Part shown: positions 12,473 to 23,131 of the stretch, piece after piece | Layout: every line of letters begins with the position of its first letter | Position numbering within the stretch: the first letter of the stretch is position 1 | Assembly (NCBI GenBank): GCA_032622095.1 | Contig: CP136061.1 | Location: 231,012,944 to 231,076,943 of the forward strand | Length of the DNA stretch: 64,000 nt | Reading direction: 5' to 3' | Source: Siphonodentalium dalli | Taxonomy: Eukaryota; Mollusca; Scaphopoda; Gadilida; Siphonodentaliidae | The notes under the pieces: generated by a model | The model's input: the letters and a program-made list of their open reading frames with translations, nothing else | Databases searched by the model: none | Told to the model about the DNA's origin: nothing | Made by a program: the position numbers and the translations under genes

Positions 12473-12569
12473 CGGTTCACAGGCCCCTGGGGAAAATTAC
12501 TAACATACCAATATATACTGGTATAGTCTATATTGGTATTTTAGTAATTCCCCCAGGGGTCTGTGGACC
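12473..12569. mobile_element. Short foldback element, about 97 bp
   Basis: Arms GGTTCACAGGCCCCTGGGG...ATTACTAACATACCAATAT and the complementary ATATTGGTATTTTAGTAAT...CCCCAGGGGTCTGTGGACC pair over about 44 bp around a very short loop. The transcript would fold into a long hairpin. Confidence 0.8.
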
Positions 12570-13216
12570 AGTTCACAGTGATATTATATGTTCTTTCGCG
12601 GATCCCGGTGTGCCCGCGCGGTCCGTATACTATATACATGCTATATATTTTTATTTCATAGTTAATAGATTATGATAATATACATAATAATAATAAAATA
12701 ACACATATTATGTATTATTATCTTGCCGATATATATACGGGGTACATATACAATACATTTTACAATCAAATTATAACATAATAACATAAAAAGGCAAGTA
12801 AATAATTATAATAGCTGACATAAGCATTTATAAAAAAAAACTGAGTATAAATCATTCACTATTATCCTCGATGTGAAAATGTTCGGACTAATTGTCTCAA
12901 CATGATTATTGTCTACAGTGCGATTGTGTGATTTGAATCGCAAATGATGTTCAACTCTATGTAAATATATTCTTTTTGTTACAGCAATTAGAAATGTATA
13001 TATAGTCCAGTCTTGACGGTTTACAGTTAGTAGCGGACACCCCGCCAATCTTGCAACCCCTGGCCACGTCACTGCTATAGCTTACCAGTTGGTTATTAAT
13101 TACTACCATTTCTGATACACCCCTCCGTGCTAGCAAGGTGTTATTCAGTTAAATGTGTTTATAATAATATATACATAAACTAGATCCCATCCACATTTCG
13201 GACCAACTGCGGATCA
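12570..13216. other. No gene recognised; AT-rich
   Basis: Strongly AT-rich (ATAATATACATAATAATAAT and similar) with no supported feature. Confidence 0.6.
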
Positions 13217-13919
13217 CAACGTAGGTCTTAACTTTAAGATTATCTTATGACACCTCACACCAGTCTTAAAGTTAAGACCAAAGTTAAGACCATCTTAGGT
13301 TAAGACTTTGTTCGTGAAACGCACTTATGACTGAAGGTTGAACTTATGACCATATTAAGTCCCAACTATGTCATAAGTTGCCTTCATGAAACAGGGCCCT
13401 GACGACGAATTGCCCACCCAGACAATGTACAGATATCTCCGTAATTTGCAAAATAACATAGGCCGCCATACTTGTGATCGATATGCCACTTATCACGTGG
13501 GTCTTAACTTTAAGATTATATTATGACACCTCACAGCAGTCTTAAAGTTAAGACCAAAGTTAAGACCATCTTAAGTTAAGACCTTGTTCGTGAAACGCAC
13601 TTATGACTGAAGTTTGAACGTATGACCATCTTAAGTCCCAACTATGTCATAAGTTGCTTTCATGAAACAGGGCCCAGGTATCTCCGTAATTGCAAAATAA
13701 CATTGGCCGCCATATTTGTGAACGATATGCCACTTATCACGTGGGTCTTAACTTTAAGATTATCTTAAGAGACCTCACACCAGTCTTAAAGTTAAGACCA
13801 AAGTTAAGACCATCTTAAGTTAAGACCTTGTTCGTGAAACGCACTTATGACTGAAGTTTGAACTTATGACCATCTCAAGTCCCAACTATGTCATAAGTTG
13901 CTTTCATGAAACAGGGCCC
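13217..13919 (-). repeat. Three tandem copies of a GGGCCCTGTTTCATGAA element end
   Basis: Units at about 13217-13399, 13493-13675 and 13737-13919 each start near GGGTCTTAACTTTAAGATTA, contain TTCGTGAAACGCACTTATGA and end TTCATGAAACAGGGCCC. The GGGCCC ends lie 276 and 244 bp apart. The spacer GTATCTCCGTAATT...CCACTTATCACGTG is duplicated with units 2 and 3, so this is a true tandem duplication. Read on the minus strand the units resemble 10431-10600. Confidence 0.85.
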
Positions 13920-13969
13920 TGCTCTATACATATTAATTTTTAAAAATGTCTACCTACCTACCCTAAGTT

Positions 13970-14350
13970 GTCAGCGGCCCGTAACCCTAAACACAGTTAT
14001 TCTTTTTGGCCTAACCTGAATGATGGTTATTCAGTTATTCAACGTTTACGTCTTTGTAGCCGCGAGGAAGAGTGTAACAAGAGGAAAACTGTGAATTATA
14101 TATCACACCTGGTTGAGTGTTATTAAAAACTGCATTGTCAGTGAACAGGATGCACAAACAACAAAGAATACTGCATTCATATGCATTACTCAGTTACTGC
14201 CAATCGACATTATATGGGCCACATGTTGATCGCACATTAAGAGAACTCCAATAACTTGCATTGTTAGTTATACAACGTTTTACGTCGCAACAGCCGCGAG
14301 GGATACTATAACAAGATGAACACTGTGAATAATATATCACTCCTGGTTAA
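13970..14350 (+). repeat. Diverged dispersed repeat fragments
   Basis: GCCGCGAGG(A/G)A and TATATCACACCTGGTTGAGTG at 14050 recur at 14290-14350 and at 7480-7560. Confidence 0.55.
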
Positions 14351-14579
14351 GTGTCCCGGCTGAATTGACAACATATCCTTAGTTAGTTATCATTTTGATA
14401 TCCGTAGGATAACACCATCATTTTCTTAACCAAAAAGCTGCTATGTGGTTCTCAGCCAACACAAATACAGGCCAAGTTCGATCAGTTTCAGTTCAATAAA
14501 TTATACATGGCCCCGTTTGTGACTCGCAAAGTACCTGAATTTGATATTTTTGTTCACGATAATTTCGCAAAAATACCCC

Positions 14580-14850
14580 CCATCGAGCATTTAAGACGAT
14601 CAAGTGAGCTTATCAAACCATCCAATGAGTTTACCAAAACATGGTTTGATATATTTGATGGATAGTTTTGTACACTAGTTTGTGACACTCATTATATCAG
14701 ATGATTTGGGACATTCAACGGGTTATTTGAGACATTAGTTGTGCGTTTTAGACACTCCTGGTGCTTTGAGACAATCATCGTGTGGCTTTGTGGATGGTTT
14801 GTGGTACACACTTGATGGTTTGAGACATCCATATGTATGGTTTGGGACTT
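14580..14850. repeat. Degenerate minisatellite (about 25-32 bp units)
   Basis: Variants of GATGGTTTGAGACATTCATC recur with changing spacing: ATGGTTTGATATATTTGATG, TTTGGGACATTCAAC, TTTGAGACATTAG, TTTGAGACAATCATCG and GGTTTGAGACATCCAT. It gives a minus-strand open frame of 65 codons at 14692-14889 that is a by-product of the repeat. Confidence 0.6.
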
Positions 14851-15452
14851 TGACGAACATTGTCCAATTTTACTACTTTCGGTAGCCATTTTGTCCCTAT
14901 TTTGGGAAGTGATAGCTTCTTTTTGTTAAAATGGACACAAGTGGTTCTTATCTGACATCTAAGGAGTATTCAGTTCACTGGTGTTTTCGATTTGCGGTTG
15001 GCATTAAAATAATAATAGATTTTTCTTCGAAATTTAGTATATCTATTTCGAATATGAGGGACACTGAAGGGCCCAAATTCCCAAACCCTCGTGATATGGC
15101 TCACAATTATCAGACATTGAATTAAAATGCAAGATGGCGTTCGTCCGTCCGTCGTCTTTCTGACCATCCGTAGACACTTTACACATAATGCGAAAACTCA
15201 AACCTTTTTTATCCAATCGGGACCAAATTTTGTATATGGGTTTATCAACCCAAAATGCAGATCACAACCACAACAAGGTATTACTTAAAATGCAGATTAA
15301 AATCTGATTAAAATGTGCCATATACCAAATTTAAATGGTAATTGGGCCCTATTTTGTGCATTATGATGGCGATTGCTTTCATGACTAAGGCACTAGGGGT
15401 AGCGGATTATGAGACAATTAACAAAAGAAATGACCAAAATATCATATTTGTT
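14851..15452. other. No gene recognised
   Basis: Short open frames only. CAAGATGGCGTTCGTCCGTC near 15130 resembles motifs in other repeats of the window. Confidence 0.5.
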
Positions 15453-16372
15453 CCAATGACCTTGACCTTTGCAATTGACCTTGACCTTATATGTCTTAGT
15501 CGCCCAGTCAGTTTGATGGAATAATAATGAGTTATGAGTTAACATAATTTCTTCAAACAAAAGGTTCGTTGATTCTCAACAGCGGCCTTTTCAAATTTTT
15601 CTTAAAATATTTGGTGCCGTTGTCATGGAAACCTGAGTTTATAACGACATTGGACCCCACCCCACCTGGGCACGCCCTCCAAAACGTTTTCCCTATAACT
15701 AAGTAACAAATATTTGTATAAATTTCATGCTTTAGTCAACAAATTCACAATTCAACCCTTAAAGGACCCCAGATAAGTAAATAACTCTCTAATATACACA
15801 AAAGCACGATATCTTGGGGAAATAACTGATTTTGACCCATTTTGGAAAATGGCCACAAAGTTTAGAGGCATATATCTCATGACTGTCTTGTCAGTTGCAA
15901 CAATATCACAGTTGTCCGAGTAGCCTATATGCTCTAGATTAATTCCGAGTAAAGATAACGTATTCATATCTAATATAAAAACTCAGTGGGTAGAAAATGT
16001 ATGACCCGATATGAAAAAAGCTAATATGTTTGTCAATGACCTTGACCTTTGTATATGACCTTGACATCTAGAGGTGAAATCTGCAGTGTCGAATGAAAGC
16101 CCAACAATGGTAGTACCCAATATCAATGCCAATATAGAGTTACTGCATTAAACTTTCTCGGTATAGACCGTTATATGCATATTGTTTATACTGGCCAAAA
16201 ACACCATCCGTTGCCATGGAAACACACATTGTCAATACTAAGCTACACTGCCCCAGTGTGCCCCAGCACTGACATAAACTTCAGATTATGAGCTTTGAGA
16301 AAACTTTTGGTAGAATTTGCCCACCAAATTGGTACCATTTTCCATTTTTGAGGAGCCTGGCTCATGGACTAA
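15453..16372 (+). repeat. Dispersed 0.9-kb repeat, copy 2
   Basis: Same orientation and order as 4758-5675. It shares CAATTGACCTTGACCTTATA, ATGGAATAATAATGAGTTA, CACCTGGGCACGCCCTCC, GCCCAACAA, and the end GAGCCTGGCTCATGGACTAA. It lacks recognisable coding capacity. Confidence 0.85.
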
Positions 16373-16878
16373 TACGGCTGTCGGCTGCATATACGAGCAT
16401 TAGCTCAGTCGTGTGTAAAACCAAATATCGATTTTCACTTGCGGAAATTCTTTTATTCAGTCAACAGCCATGCGTATCATCTATATATCAGTTATTATAA
16501 AAGATGAACTTTCAAACACATATCTCTCACATTTGATGAGAAAAACACGATGTTTTGGTTTTATACGAAATTTATATGATATACGGCATTTAGTTTTGAC
16601 AATTTCCGCATGTTTGATTAGTCTCTGTCACTCCGTATAACGAGGAAACGACTTCCATCCAATCAGCTTACAAACAATCCAATCAGAAAGCAACTGTTTC
16701 GAAAATTGATATTCGACATTTTAGAATTAACCTTGATACATTTTAGAACCCAAGTTTTCCAGAAAAATGGCATTTATACTTGAACATTTGACAAGTTATC
16801 TGAAGAACTTGTAATTGAATCCGAAGATTCTAAATATGCCAAAAATGTTATATTTTATAATCCCACACAGAAACATAC
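16373..16878. other. No gene recognised
   Basis: This lies downstream (minus-strand sense) of the first signal-peptide exon. No lectin-like exon was found in it. Confidence 0.5.
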
Positions 16879-16933
16879 CTGATGAATGTGAGGCAAGTAA
16901 TACCAGGGCGAGAATGTCCTCATTAACAACCAT
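16879..16933 (-). CDS. Signal-peptide first exon, copy A (secreted protein family)
   Basis: On the minus strand ATG at 16933-16931 opens MVVNEDILALVLLASHSS. The exon ends after the first base of a Gly codon at a GTATGT donor (16878-16873), a phase-1 junction. The hydrophobic core and small residues before the junction fit a secretory signal. Two other exons (18615-18660 and 27011-27056) align base by base. Copy A differs by an in-frame 9-bp insertion after ATG. The leader is similar too (GACGCAGTACG then ATG). The following exons were not found between here and 14 kb, so this may be an orphan exon. Function is unknown. The link to the FTP/PAN exons at 49-52 kb rests on shared strand, phase and cluster, and is inference. 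Confidence 0.5.
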
Positions 16934-16960
16934 CGTACTGCGTCCCCACATATAATGTGG
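16934..16960 (-). promoter_or_regulatory. TATA-like proximal region, copy A
   Basis: Reading toward the ATG the minus strand gives ACATTATATGTGGGGACGCA and then GTACG. The TATATG and GACGCAG blocks are shared with the regions before the exons at 18.6 and 27.0 kb. The TATA-like element is only about 20 bases from the ATG, which would leave almost no 5' leader. Confidence 0.35.
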
Positions 16961-17314
16961 ATTCGAAAAGAGTAGCAATATGATTCTGATGCTTAAAACC
17001 ACCAAGTTCCTTTAACTATATTTTATATTGATATATACATGTACATTTAAATGTTCCCTGTCGACAAGGACCGTCTCAATGTTTTTGATTATCCGCAGTC
17101 AGGGAAAATTACAATTTTAAACGGACGTGGTTCATTCCACCCTCCAAATTATGTCTGTTATACGCAGGAGTTAGATAAGACAGGTTGATAATTATACGAA
17201 ATATCAAGCCGTAATCGTTGCACCCTCTGAAACAAGACAGGAGCACTCTTGTTGTTCCATGCTGAAGAAAATCGGGAAACATCTTTTTTAAATGCTGTCA
17301 CTTCCTGTGGCATA

Positions 17315-17714
17315 TGTGACCCGCCATATCAAATCGAGTCGTAAGTCGGGATTTTTTTACCCTATGCATTGGCCTAACAAATTATTTTACAATTTTAATA
17401 ATTTTGTCTTGTATTCTTTAACAATTTTATAATTTCACCCATACAGAGCCCCAGACAAACATAAGCAGACGACACTCTTCTATATGCTTCTATATATGTG
17501 TGGGGCTCCCTGCAGGGTAATGGATGTTTTTTATTTTATATCATAAAAATTGTAAGAAACATTTATTTAAAAAAAATGATAAAAAATTGTTAGGCCAATG
17601 CATTCTCTAATATATGCGAGGCGACATATGGTCGACTCGCATATATAAGAGAATGCATTGGCACAGGGTAAAAAAAATCCCGACTTACGACTGGATTTGA
17701 TATGGCGGGTCACA
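17315..17714. mobile_element. 400-bp MITE with TA target duplication
   Basis: Inverted ends TGTGACCCGCCATATCAAAT (17315) and its complement ending at 17714 extend through GTCGTAAGTCGGGAT and ACCCT for about 48 bp. TA flanks both sides (17313-17314 and 17715-17716), as in Tc1/mariner-type elements. There is no coding frame. The right arm carries the hairpin at 17586-17668. The left arm has a collapsed version of it (CCTATGCATTGGCCTAAC). Confidence 0.8.
17586..17668. repeat. GCCAATGCATTCTC palindromic hairpin, family member 1
   Basis: GGCCAATGCATTCTCT, ATATATGCGAG, then CTCGCATATATAAG and AGAATGCATTGGCAC form a near-perfect long hairpin. Relatives lie at 39731-39825, 44005-44095, 47060-47150 and 48128-48208, in different elements. 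Confidence 0.85.
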
Positions 17715-17716
17715 TA

Positions 17717-18614
17717 TACAGTCCGCATACCAGTATTTAAATATGCATTCGGGGTTTAAGGATATTTTTTGTTAACCTATTTTACTCTGTTTAGATTCCC
17801 AATAGTGCATAAAATAACATGCTTGGAATAAGGTTTGCTACATGAACGACGCTATTTTGTTTTATATTGAATTTTAGATAAATTTATTTCATTCCGATTC
17901 AATGTTTTAGAGGGAAACCAAAAATTATGTTTTTTTTTAATTTTTCAACAACAAAATGATACTCTTTGGTGTTCATATGTATAGATTGTGTCTCATATTT
18001 TGTTTTCAACATAGTTTTAACACAACACAGCAGGAAATTTTGTTAAATAATATTTGTTATGTTGTTGTTATTGTTTGTTTGTTTTTATTTTGTAACTGGA
18101 TGTCTGGAACACTGCACCTTTAACGTATTTAGTCGACTAAGTTGTATCATCGGGACCGGGCCCAGAATGTGTTTCGACAAGATTATCAATATAATTCTGA
18201 AGATTGCCAGTGGCTGTTTTAATATTTATTCACTAAACACTCATTGATGAGTAGTTCCCTTATAAAATGCTAAGATAATAGGTTCAATAACAGGCCATAT
18301 GCACTTATTATTTGAACTTTTCTTCCGATAAATAGGACTTCGTTTTATCGGTATTATCTGTCGTTTGCTTATTTTTCCTAAAAAAAAACCCTCCAGATGA
18401 ATAATAGACCATTACATTGTATACTTGTATAACTAAGTGGGTGAATCCTTTTAGTATAGATAGGGTTAACGTATTGGTAGACTTATTTTAATCCCCGGAA
18501 CATGGCCCAGAATGTGACACATACAAACGAGTATTGCTATAACTCGGGGCTCCAGACAGCCATGTGGCTTTGACCACATGGGGTCGGAATCCTAAAACAT
18601 ATTCAGAAACATAC
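17717..18614. other. No gene recognised
   Basis: AT-rich DNA with T-tracts. An open frame at 18059-18247 shows no family features. This is where downstream exons of the 18.6-kb copy would be expected. None was recognised. Confidence 0.5.
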
Positions 18615-18660
18615 CTGCCGAATCGGCGACAAGTAATAACAGGACGAGAATAGCCTCCAT
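18615..18660 (-). CDS. Signal-peptide first exon, copy B
   Basis: Minus-strand ATG at 18660-18658 encodes MEAILVLLLLVADSA. It is followed by the first base of a Gly codon and a GTATGT donor (18614-18609), so the intron is phase 1. The product is a minimal 15-residue hydrophobic signal sequence. It is almost identical to copy C at 27011-27056 and aligns with copy A. A longer overlapping frame (18488-18685) starts at a nearby ATG in another register but lacks signal-peptide character and ignores the conserved donor. The match of three copies in the signal-peptide frame, including in-frame indels, favours this frame. The downstream exons are not recognised. Confidence 0.55.
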
Positions 18661-18695
18661 CGTACATAGCCTTCTGCGTCAACACATATATAAGT
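18661..18695 (-). promoter_or_regulatory. TATA-like proximal region, copy B
   Basis: The minus strand reads CTTATATATGTGTTGACGCA, then GAAGGCTATGTACG, directly before the ATG. It is shared in outline with copies A and C. Confidence 0.4.
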
Positions 18696-19734
18696 TGTTT
18701 TCAAAAGATCATCACTCAAATTGTGTTTTCGAAACAAACTAAGTTACGATGAGTTTCCGTATAATGTGCACCCTGTTTCCTCACATGACGTGTCCACGAT
18801 ACCTTCATGTGGTACATTGCATAGAGTTGCCCCCAACACTGTCTTAAGTGTCTTTATTCGTGAATTCAACTGTCATTAGAAATGGTTCGTAAATCGATTA
18901 AGTAATTTCCCATATCCGGTCTGATCAGTAGGGTGAGCATTTGTGAATAAGGAACAAAACAGGATATTGAATATAAGAAACCATTATCTTGGTGTCTCAA
19001 TTGTTTTGCTCTTTTCAATATTGATGGACGGAATGTTAACTTGATCGAGTTCGTTTTTTTGAGCTCAAGAACAAAGGTACACCACCATGGGTGGTTATTA
19101 AATTTATAGATACTGACCGTTAATATAATCTTAAACAAAGAGTGTATCGGTGTGAGGAAATCGAACACAATGTCCACGTGACACCATGCGGTCCGCTCCA
19201 TTGTTTATGCTGGACGATGTTTCGCGATATGTGTGCAGTGCGGATTGTCAAAGGTGAAGGTCACAGGATGCGTTCAAACTTAGAATTCGTCTGCATCAGT
19301 CATATAATATTGCACCCTTCGCGCCCGCCCCATAACATCGCAATGCTTTATTCGATTATGCTGAAACTCGGCATAGATTTTCCTAATGAGATGATGTGTC
19401 GCTCACACGTTTATTTCCAATCGTTAAAGGTCAAGGTCACATAACAAGGTCGTCCTCTCAATTAATTCATCAGACAATACCCGTCGTATCCGCTCCATAA
19501 CCTTTGTGTACATCACATGAGTTCAACGAAACAAGGCGTGTTGGTTAGCCCAAGAGTGACGATGTGTCGCGATATGTGTGCATTGTGGTTTGTCAAAGGA
19601 GAAGGTCGATGTGATACGATGCGTTAACAAACTCAACGGATTCACCTACTTTCAAACCCAACGCCTACCTTATATGAAAACAAGTTGACGGTGTTGCTTA
19701 TTTTTAATGCATTCTGTATATAGCCTACTAGAAG
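18696..19734. other. No gene; diverged repeat with receptor-type half-sites
   Basis: No coding region was recognised. ATTATGCTGAAACTCGGCAT near 19360 and AAAGGTCAAGGTCAC near 19426 start a repeat type that continues at 19735-20190. Another similar stretch lies at 19555-19630. Confidence 0.5.
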
Positions 19735-20190
19735 GTGACCCGACTTCGTCCGGGCTTTGACCTTGAATTGTCCATTTTGAAGGTCAAGGTCAAGTGGGTC
19801 ACGATTTGACCAGTCCAAAACACTGCCCGAACAAAAGTACCCGACAAACGTGCCCATCGAAATCCATCCGGTTTTACCCGATTTGACCTTGAATTGATCA
19901 TTTTGAAGGTCAAGGTCAGGTCGGGGTCACGACTCGACCCGTCCAAAACACTCAGTGGACAAAAGTAACCCTATGTATAAAATTTCGTCGAAATCCCATC
20001 AAAATTGGCGATTTGACCTTGAATTGACCCGATTTCAAGGTCACATCGCACGGGCAAATGAATATGCTTATGAGACCCCCCACACGAAAGTACCCCCACA
20101 TGCCAAGTTTCATCGAAATCCCGTGATATTCGGGCGTTTGACCTTGAAATGACCCGATTTCAAGGTCAAGGTCATGTCGCACGGGCAAAT
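19735..20190. repeat. Four tandem units (about 127 bp) with TGACCTT/AAGGTCA palindromes
   Basis: TTTGACCTTGAA occurs near 19757, 19885, 20012 and 20137. Each is followed within about 20-25 bp by the complement TTCAAGGTCA or GAAGGTCAAGGTCA, making a hairpin-capable palindrome in every unit. TCAAGGTCA matches the known half-site of FTZ-F1/NR5A and ERR-type nuclear receptors. A regulatory role is speculation. Confidence 0.8.
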
Positions 20191-20239
20191 TAATAGGTTT
20201 ATGCCACTCCCCGACCGAATGTCGTTTTCGAGTCCATCG

Positions 20240-20282
20240 ATTACAGACAGACACACACACACACAGACACACACACAGATCT
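20240..20282. repeat. CA/GACA microsatellite
   Basis: ACAGACAGACACACACACAC and continuing CA-rich repeats. Confidence 0.9.
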
Positions 20283-20454
20283 TCCAAAATATATAATAGA
20301 TGGCTCAGATACTAAATCTGATAGGTTTTTCGTGAAAATATTAGGGGTATTATATTCAAATATATTTCATGGAACGCAAAATTACAAATTATTGGAGGTC
20401 AGCCCACGGGTTGCTTGATTACGGGGGCGTAGTCACTCGGGAGTGACATGTCTT

Positions 20455-20660
20455 GTTGATGACTTCAATGCGTCTTTATTGGACATATAATGCTCGAAGG
20501 TGGTTCAAGTGCGCATCGACATATTTCGATACCGGGAACAATTCAACATCTAATATTATTACATGTATTTTTTGGAGCGCAAACCGCCATGTGACTTTAA
20601 GACTACCAATAATGTTGTTTTCTGTGAATAAAACACTGCCAAACAGATTTAACAGAAGAT
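20455..20660 (+). repeat. Diverged dispersed repeat fragment
   Basis: GATGACTTCAATGCGTCTTT, CATATTTCGATACCGGGAA and the end of the tract resemble 7230-7400. The inverted piece near 50165-50250 (CGGTATCGAAATAGGTCAAT) belongs to the same family. Confidence 0.6.
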
Positions 20661-21535
20661 GTTGTATGTGACCAATGTAAATTACCGATTGAGGTCAGGG
20701 CCCACTTTCACGAAGCAATGACTTAAGATAATCTTAGCACAGTTGTTGGAAACTATTATCAAAATCCAACGATAAATACACATATATAACAACTTTGTCA
20801 CAAAACTCAAATGACCACTGTTGGTACACAATATTATCTCAAATAAAAAAGAAATAGTGATGACAGTGGTTAGACCACTGTAGGGAGACGACTGAATTAT
20901 GTCTTGCAGTATGGAAACGGTTCTGGTGATAGCAACATATGTTACTCTATTTCCCGACACAGTGATGCCCAGATGCGACGCGGTTGGTATGTGAAGGCAT
21001 CTGGCGAGAAAACTAGTGTCCGATTAACATAACGAGACCTGGAAATGATAAAATTGTAAACAGGCCCAATTTAGCCTTAAATACCACCATGTATCGCCAT
21101 CAAAGTCGCGCACCAGCCTCTTTTCACTTGAATCCCGAATACCATTTAAAACGGGGGTATGAATCCCGAATACCGGTTAGTAGCGGGTATGAATCCCGTG
21201 TACCGCCCGAAAATGTTCTGAATCCCGCGTACCAATAGAGGGGGGGGGGGGTGACACCCTCATTGATGGTATTTGATTAAAATGGTTCTTGCAATACATA
21301 ATACTTATATTGGATCACAAGATGGCTGAATTGTTAATTAAAATTCAGTATTTATGACTTCTCCCCGAATGATTTCCGTTATCCCTATTAAATTAGAAGG
21401 GAGAGGTGTCTTGTCTCTATTTGCAAGCTCTGTGATGGTCCCTGGTAACACAAGTCAAACGAATCAAATCATGAGATGATATGCTAAGTTTATAATTGCT
21501 TGAATAAAAGTCTTATAAGATGCTCTATGATGTTT
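20661..21535. other. No gene; element end and a short tandem motif
   Basis: GGGCCCACTTTCACGAAGCA at 20699 resembles the GGGCCC-family ends at 10.4 and 13.2-13.9 kb. At 21120-21260 variants of GAATCCCGAATACC and TAGCGGGTATGAATCCCG recur about four times before a G tract. No coding region was recognised. Confidence 0.5.
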
Positions 21536-21859
21536 TTAACTTATTTTTGACAATATTTCAGCGATGCCTTCCCGGGCGATCTTAAACAACCCAAACCTCA
21601 GAAGAAGCGCCGCTACCAACAACATCATTATGAGAAGCGAGTCCCATGTGAGTAGCATGTCCCGGAGAAGCCACATCGATAGCATCATCACTCGTATCTG
21701 CCTGCCAGTGACATCCTCATGATAATATACTACGTGGCCACGTGATTCTTGGTCTGTACCCTCTGTCAATCTTGTAATGTGCATACACATAGTATGTAGC
21801 AAGTTAAATTTGGTATAATCAGAGCTCTGTATCCTTGATCGATGACATTGTTGTTCCAT
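21536..21859 (-). pseudogene. Diverged FTP (F5/8-type-C lectin) exon relic with hydrophobic tail
   Basis: The minus-strand frame contains DVTGRQIRVMML followed by LLRDMLLTWDS. This resembles the FTP exon at 51527-51772 (PVTGRYIRVMI then RLTMCEAEF). The DNA for the VTGR-IRVM stretch is also similar. The Cys and aromatic residues expected upstream, and the conserved MCE motif, are absent. The remainder is hydrophobic (MMLLVAALLLRFGLF), which is unlike FTP and could be a membrane span or decay. It lies between the 18.6- and 27.0-kb signal exons on the same strand. It may instead be an unrelated exon with a chance match. Confidence 0.4.
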
Positions 21860-22185
21860 GACCTCCTGTATTGTAGAGACGAGGGGTATTCACATTTCAA
21901 GTTAGGGTTATTTGAGTGGAAGCAGATTTGAAATGCGAGCTTCAGAACCAGAAATGTATGTCAAATTTGAATATGGGTTTGGTCTGATTATTTTATCACG
22001 TTATGATCCTCTTTTTGACCTAAATTTACCAAATTAATCATTTCAAAATATTTTTGGTTCTATGTTTGAATTTCCTTGGATCTGACAATTGCCTAACACG
22101 AGCCAATTATTGTACACAGGCAACGGATTATTTTGTGTTCTGTCTTTGCCCCACTGATTTGAGGTCTGTATAGCCAGCCTGTTCC
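21860..22185. other. No gene recognised
   Basis: AT-rich, no supported feature. Confidence 0.5.
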
Positions 22186-22535
22186 CTCGAAAACCAGCAC
22201 ATTATCTGCTTATAATAGAACCCGATTTAGGTATATAATCTGCTTAGATACGCTTCAAATTGAGTCGATAATGTGCTGAATATGAGAACATTTTAATCAC
22301 ATTATCGACTCATAATGAGGCGATCTAAGTAGATGATGTGCGGACAATGACACAAATAAGCCAACTCACGACTTTTCAGATGTACGCTCTTTAACATGTG
22401 TTTTCACTGTGGCTCACGCCATAAAACGAAATAACGGGAAAGAGCAAATTACCTCTTAGTTCAGAATCAAACACTCACATTATGTACCTATTTCACATTA
22501 TTGGATGATTATGTGCGTATTTTCGAGAGGATATG
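22186..22535. mobile_element. Inverted-ended element, twin copy 1
   Basis: The left end CCCTCGAAAACCAGCACATT and right end GATTATGTGCGTATTTTCGA (complement TCGAAAATACGCACATAATC) are inverted. The interior has nested hairpins (GATAATGTGCTGAA...TTATCGACTC) and an ATAAAACGAAATAACG block. It is repeated as 22581-22925. The class is not recognised. Confidence 0.65.
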
Positions 22536-22580
22536 TTGGTTTAGTTCACCTGATACATAGTCCCCAGCTAGTCGGCATGT

Positions 22581-22925
22581 TTTCCCGAAAATCCGGACAT
22601 TATCTGCTTATAATAGAACTTGTTTTTTTGGTGGATTATATGCTTAGTATCGCCTCATTTTGAGTTGATAATGTGCTGAAAATGAGAGCACATTATCGAC
22701 TCGTATTGAGGCGATTCTAAGCATAGTATGTGCAGACAATGACACAAATAAACCAGCTCACGACTTTTCTGGTGTGCGCTCTTTAACGCGTGTTTTTATT
22801 GTGGACTGCGCCATAAAACGGAATAACATATATGACTCCAGTATCTGCGTATTTCAGAATCAAATATCACATTATGTATCAATTTCACATTATAGGTCGA
22901 TTATGTGCGTATTAGCGCGAGGATG
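22581..22925. mobile_element. Inverted-ended element, twin copy 2
   Basis: The order matches twin copy 1: CCCGAAAATCCGGACATTAT, ATAATGTGCTGAAAATGAGA, GACAATGACACAAATAAACC, then GATTATGTGCGTATTAGCGC. The two copies lie 45 bp apart in the same orientation with an offset near 395 bp, so one probably arose by tandem duplication. Confidence 0.65.
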
Positions 22926-23131
22926 TGTTGAGCTAGTGAGCTATGGTCACCACCTCTCATCCGTCCATCTGCTGTCAACATTCTTTGAACACCTCCAAAA
23001 TTGATGTGGAGGCCGAGTGTCCTTTAAAGAAATTGATTAAGATTTGTTCAAATGAGGGCGGATCCAGGGACTAAATTCCTTTTCTCCCAAAAGAATGTAA
23101 TAAAACTCCAAAAACATCTCTGAAACTCTCT
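22926..23131. other. No gene recognised
   Basis: Short spacer between repeats. Confidence 0.5.

Noticed and set aside
18488-18685. 65-residue minus ORF beginning MLTQKAMYDGG
   Set aside because: It overlaps the signal-peptide exon in another register and runs through its conserved donor.
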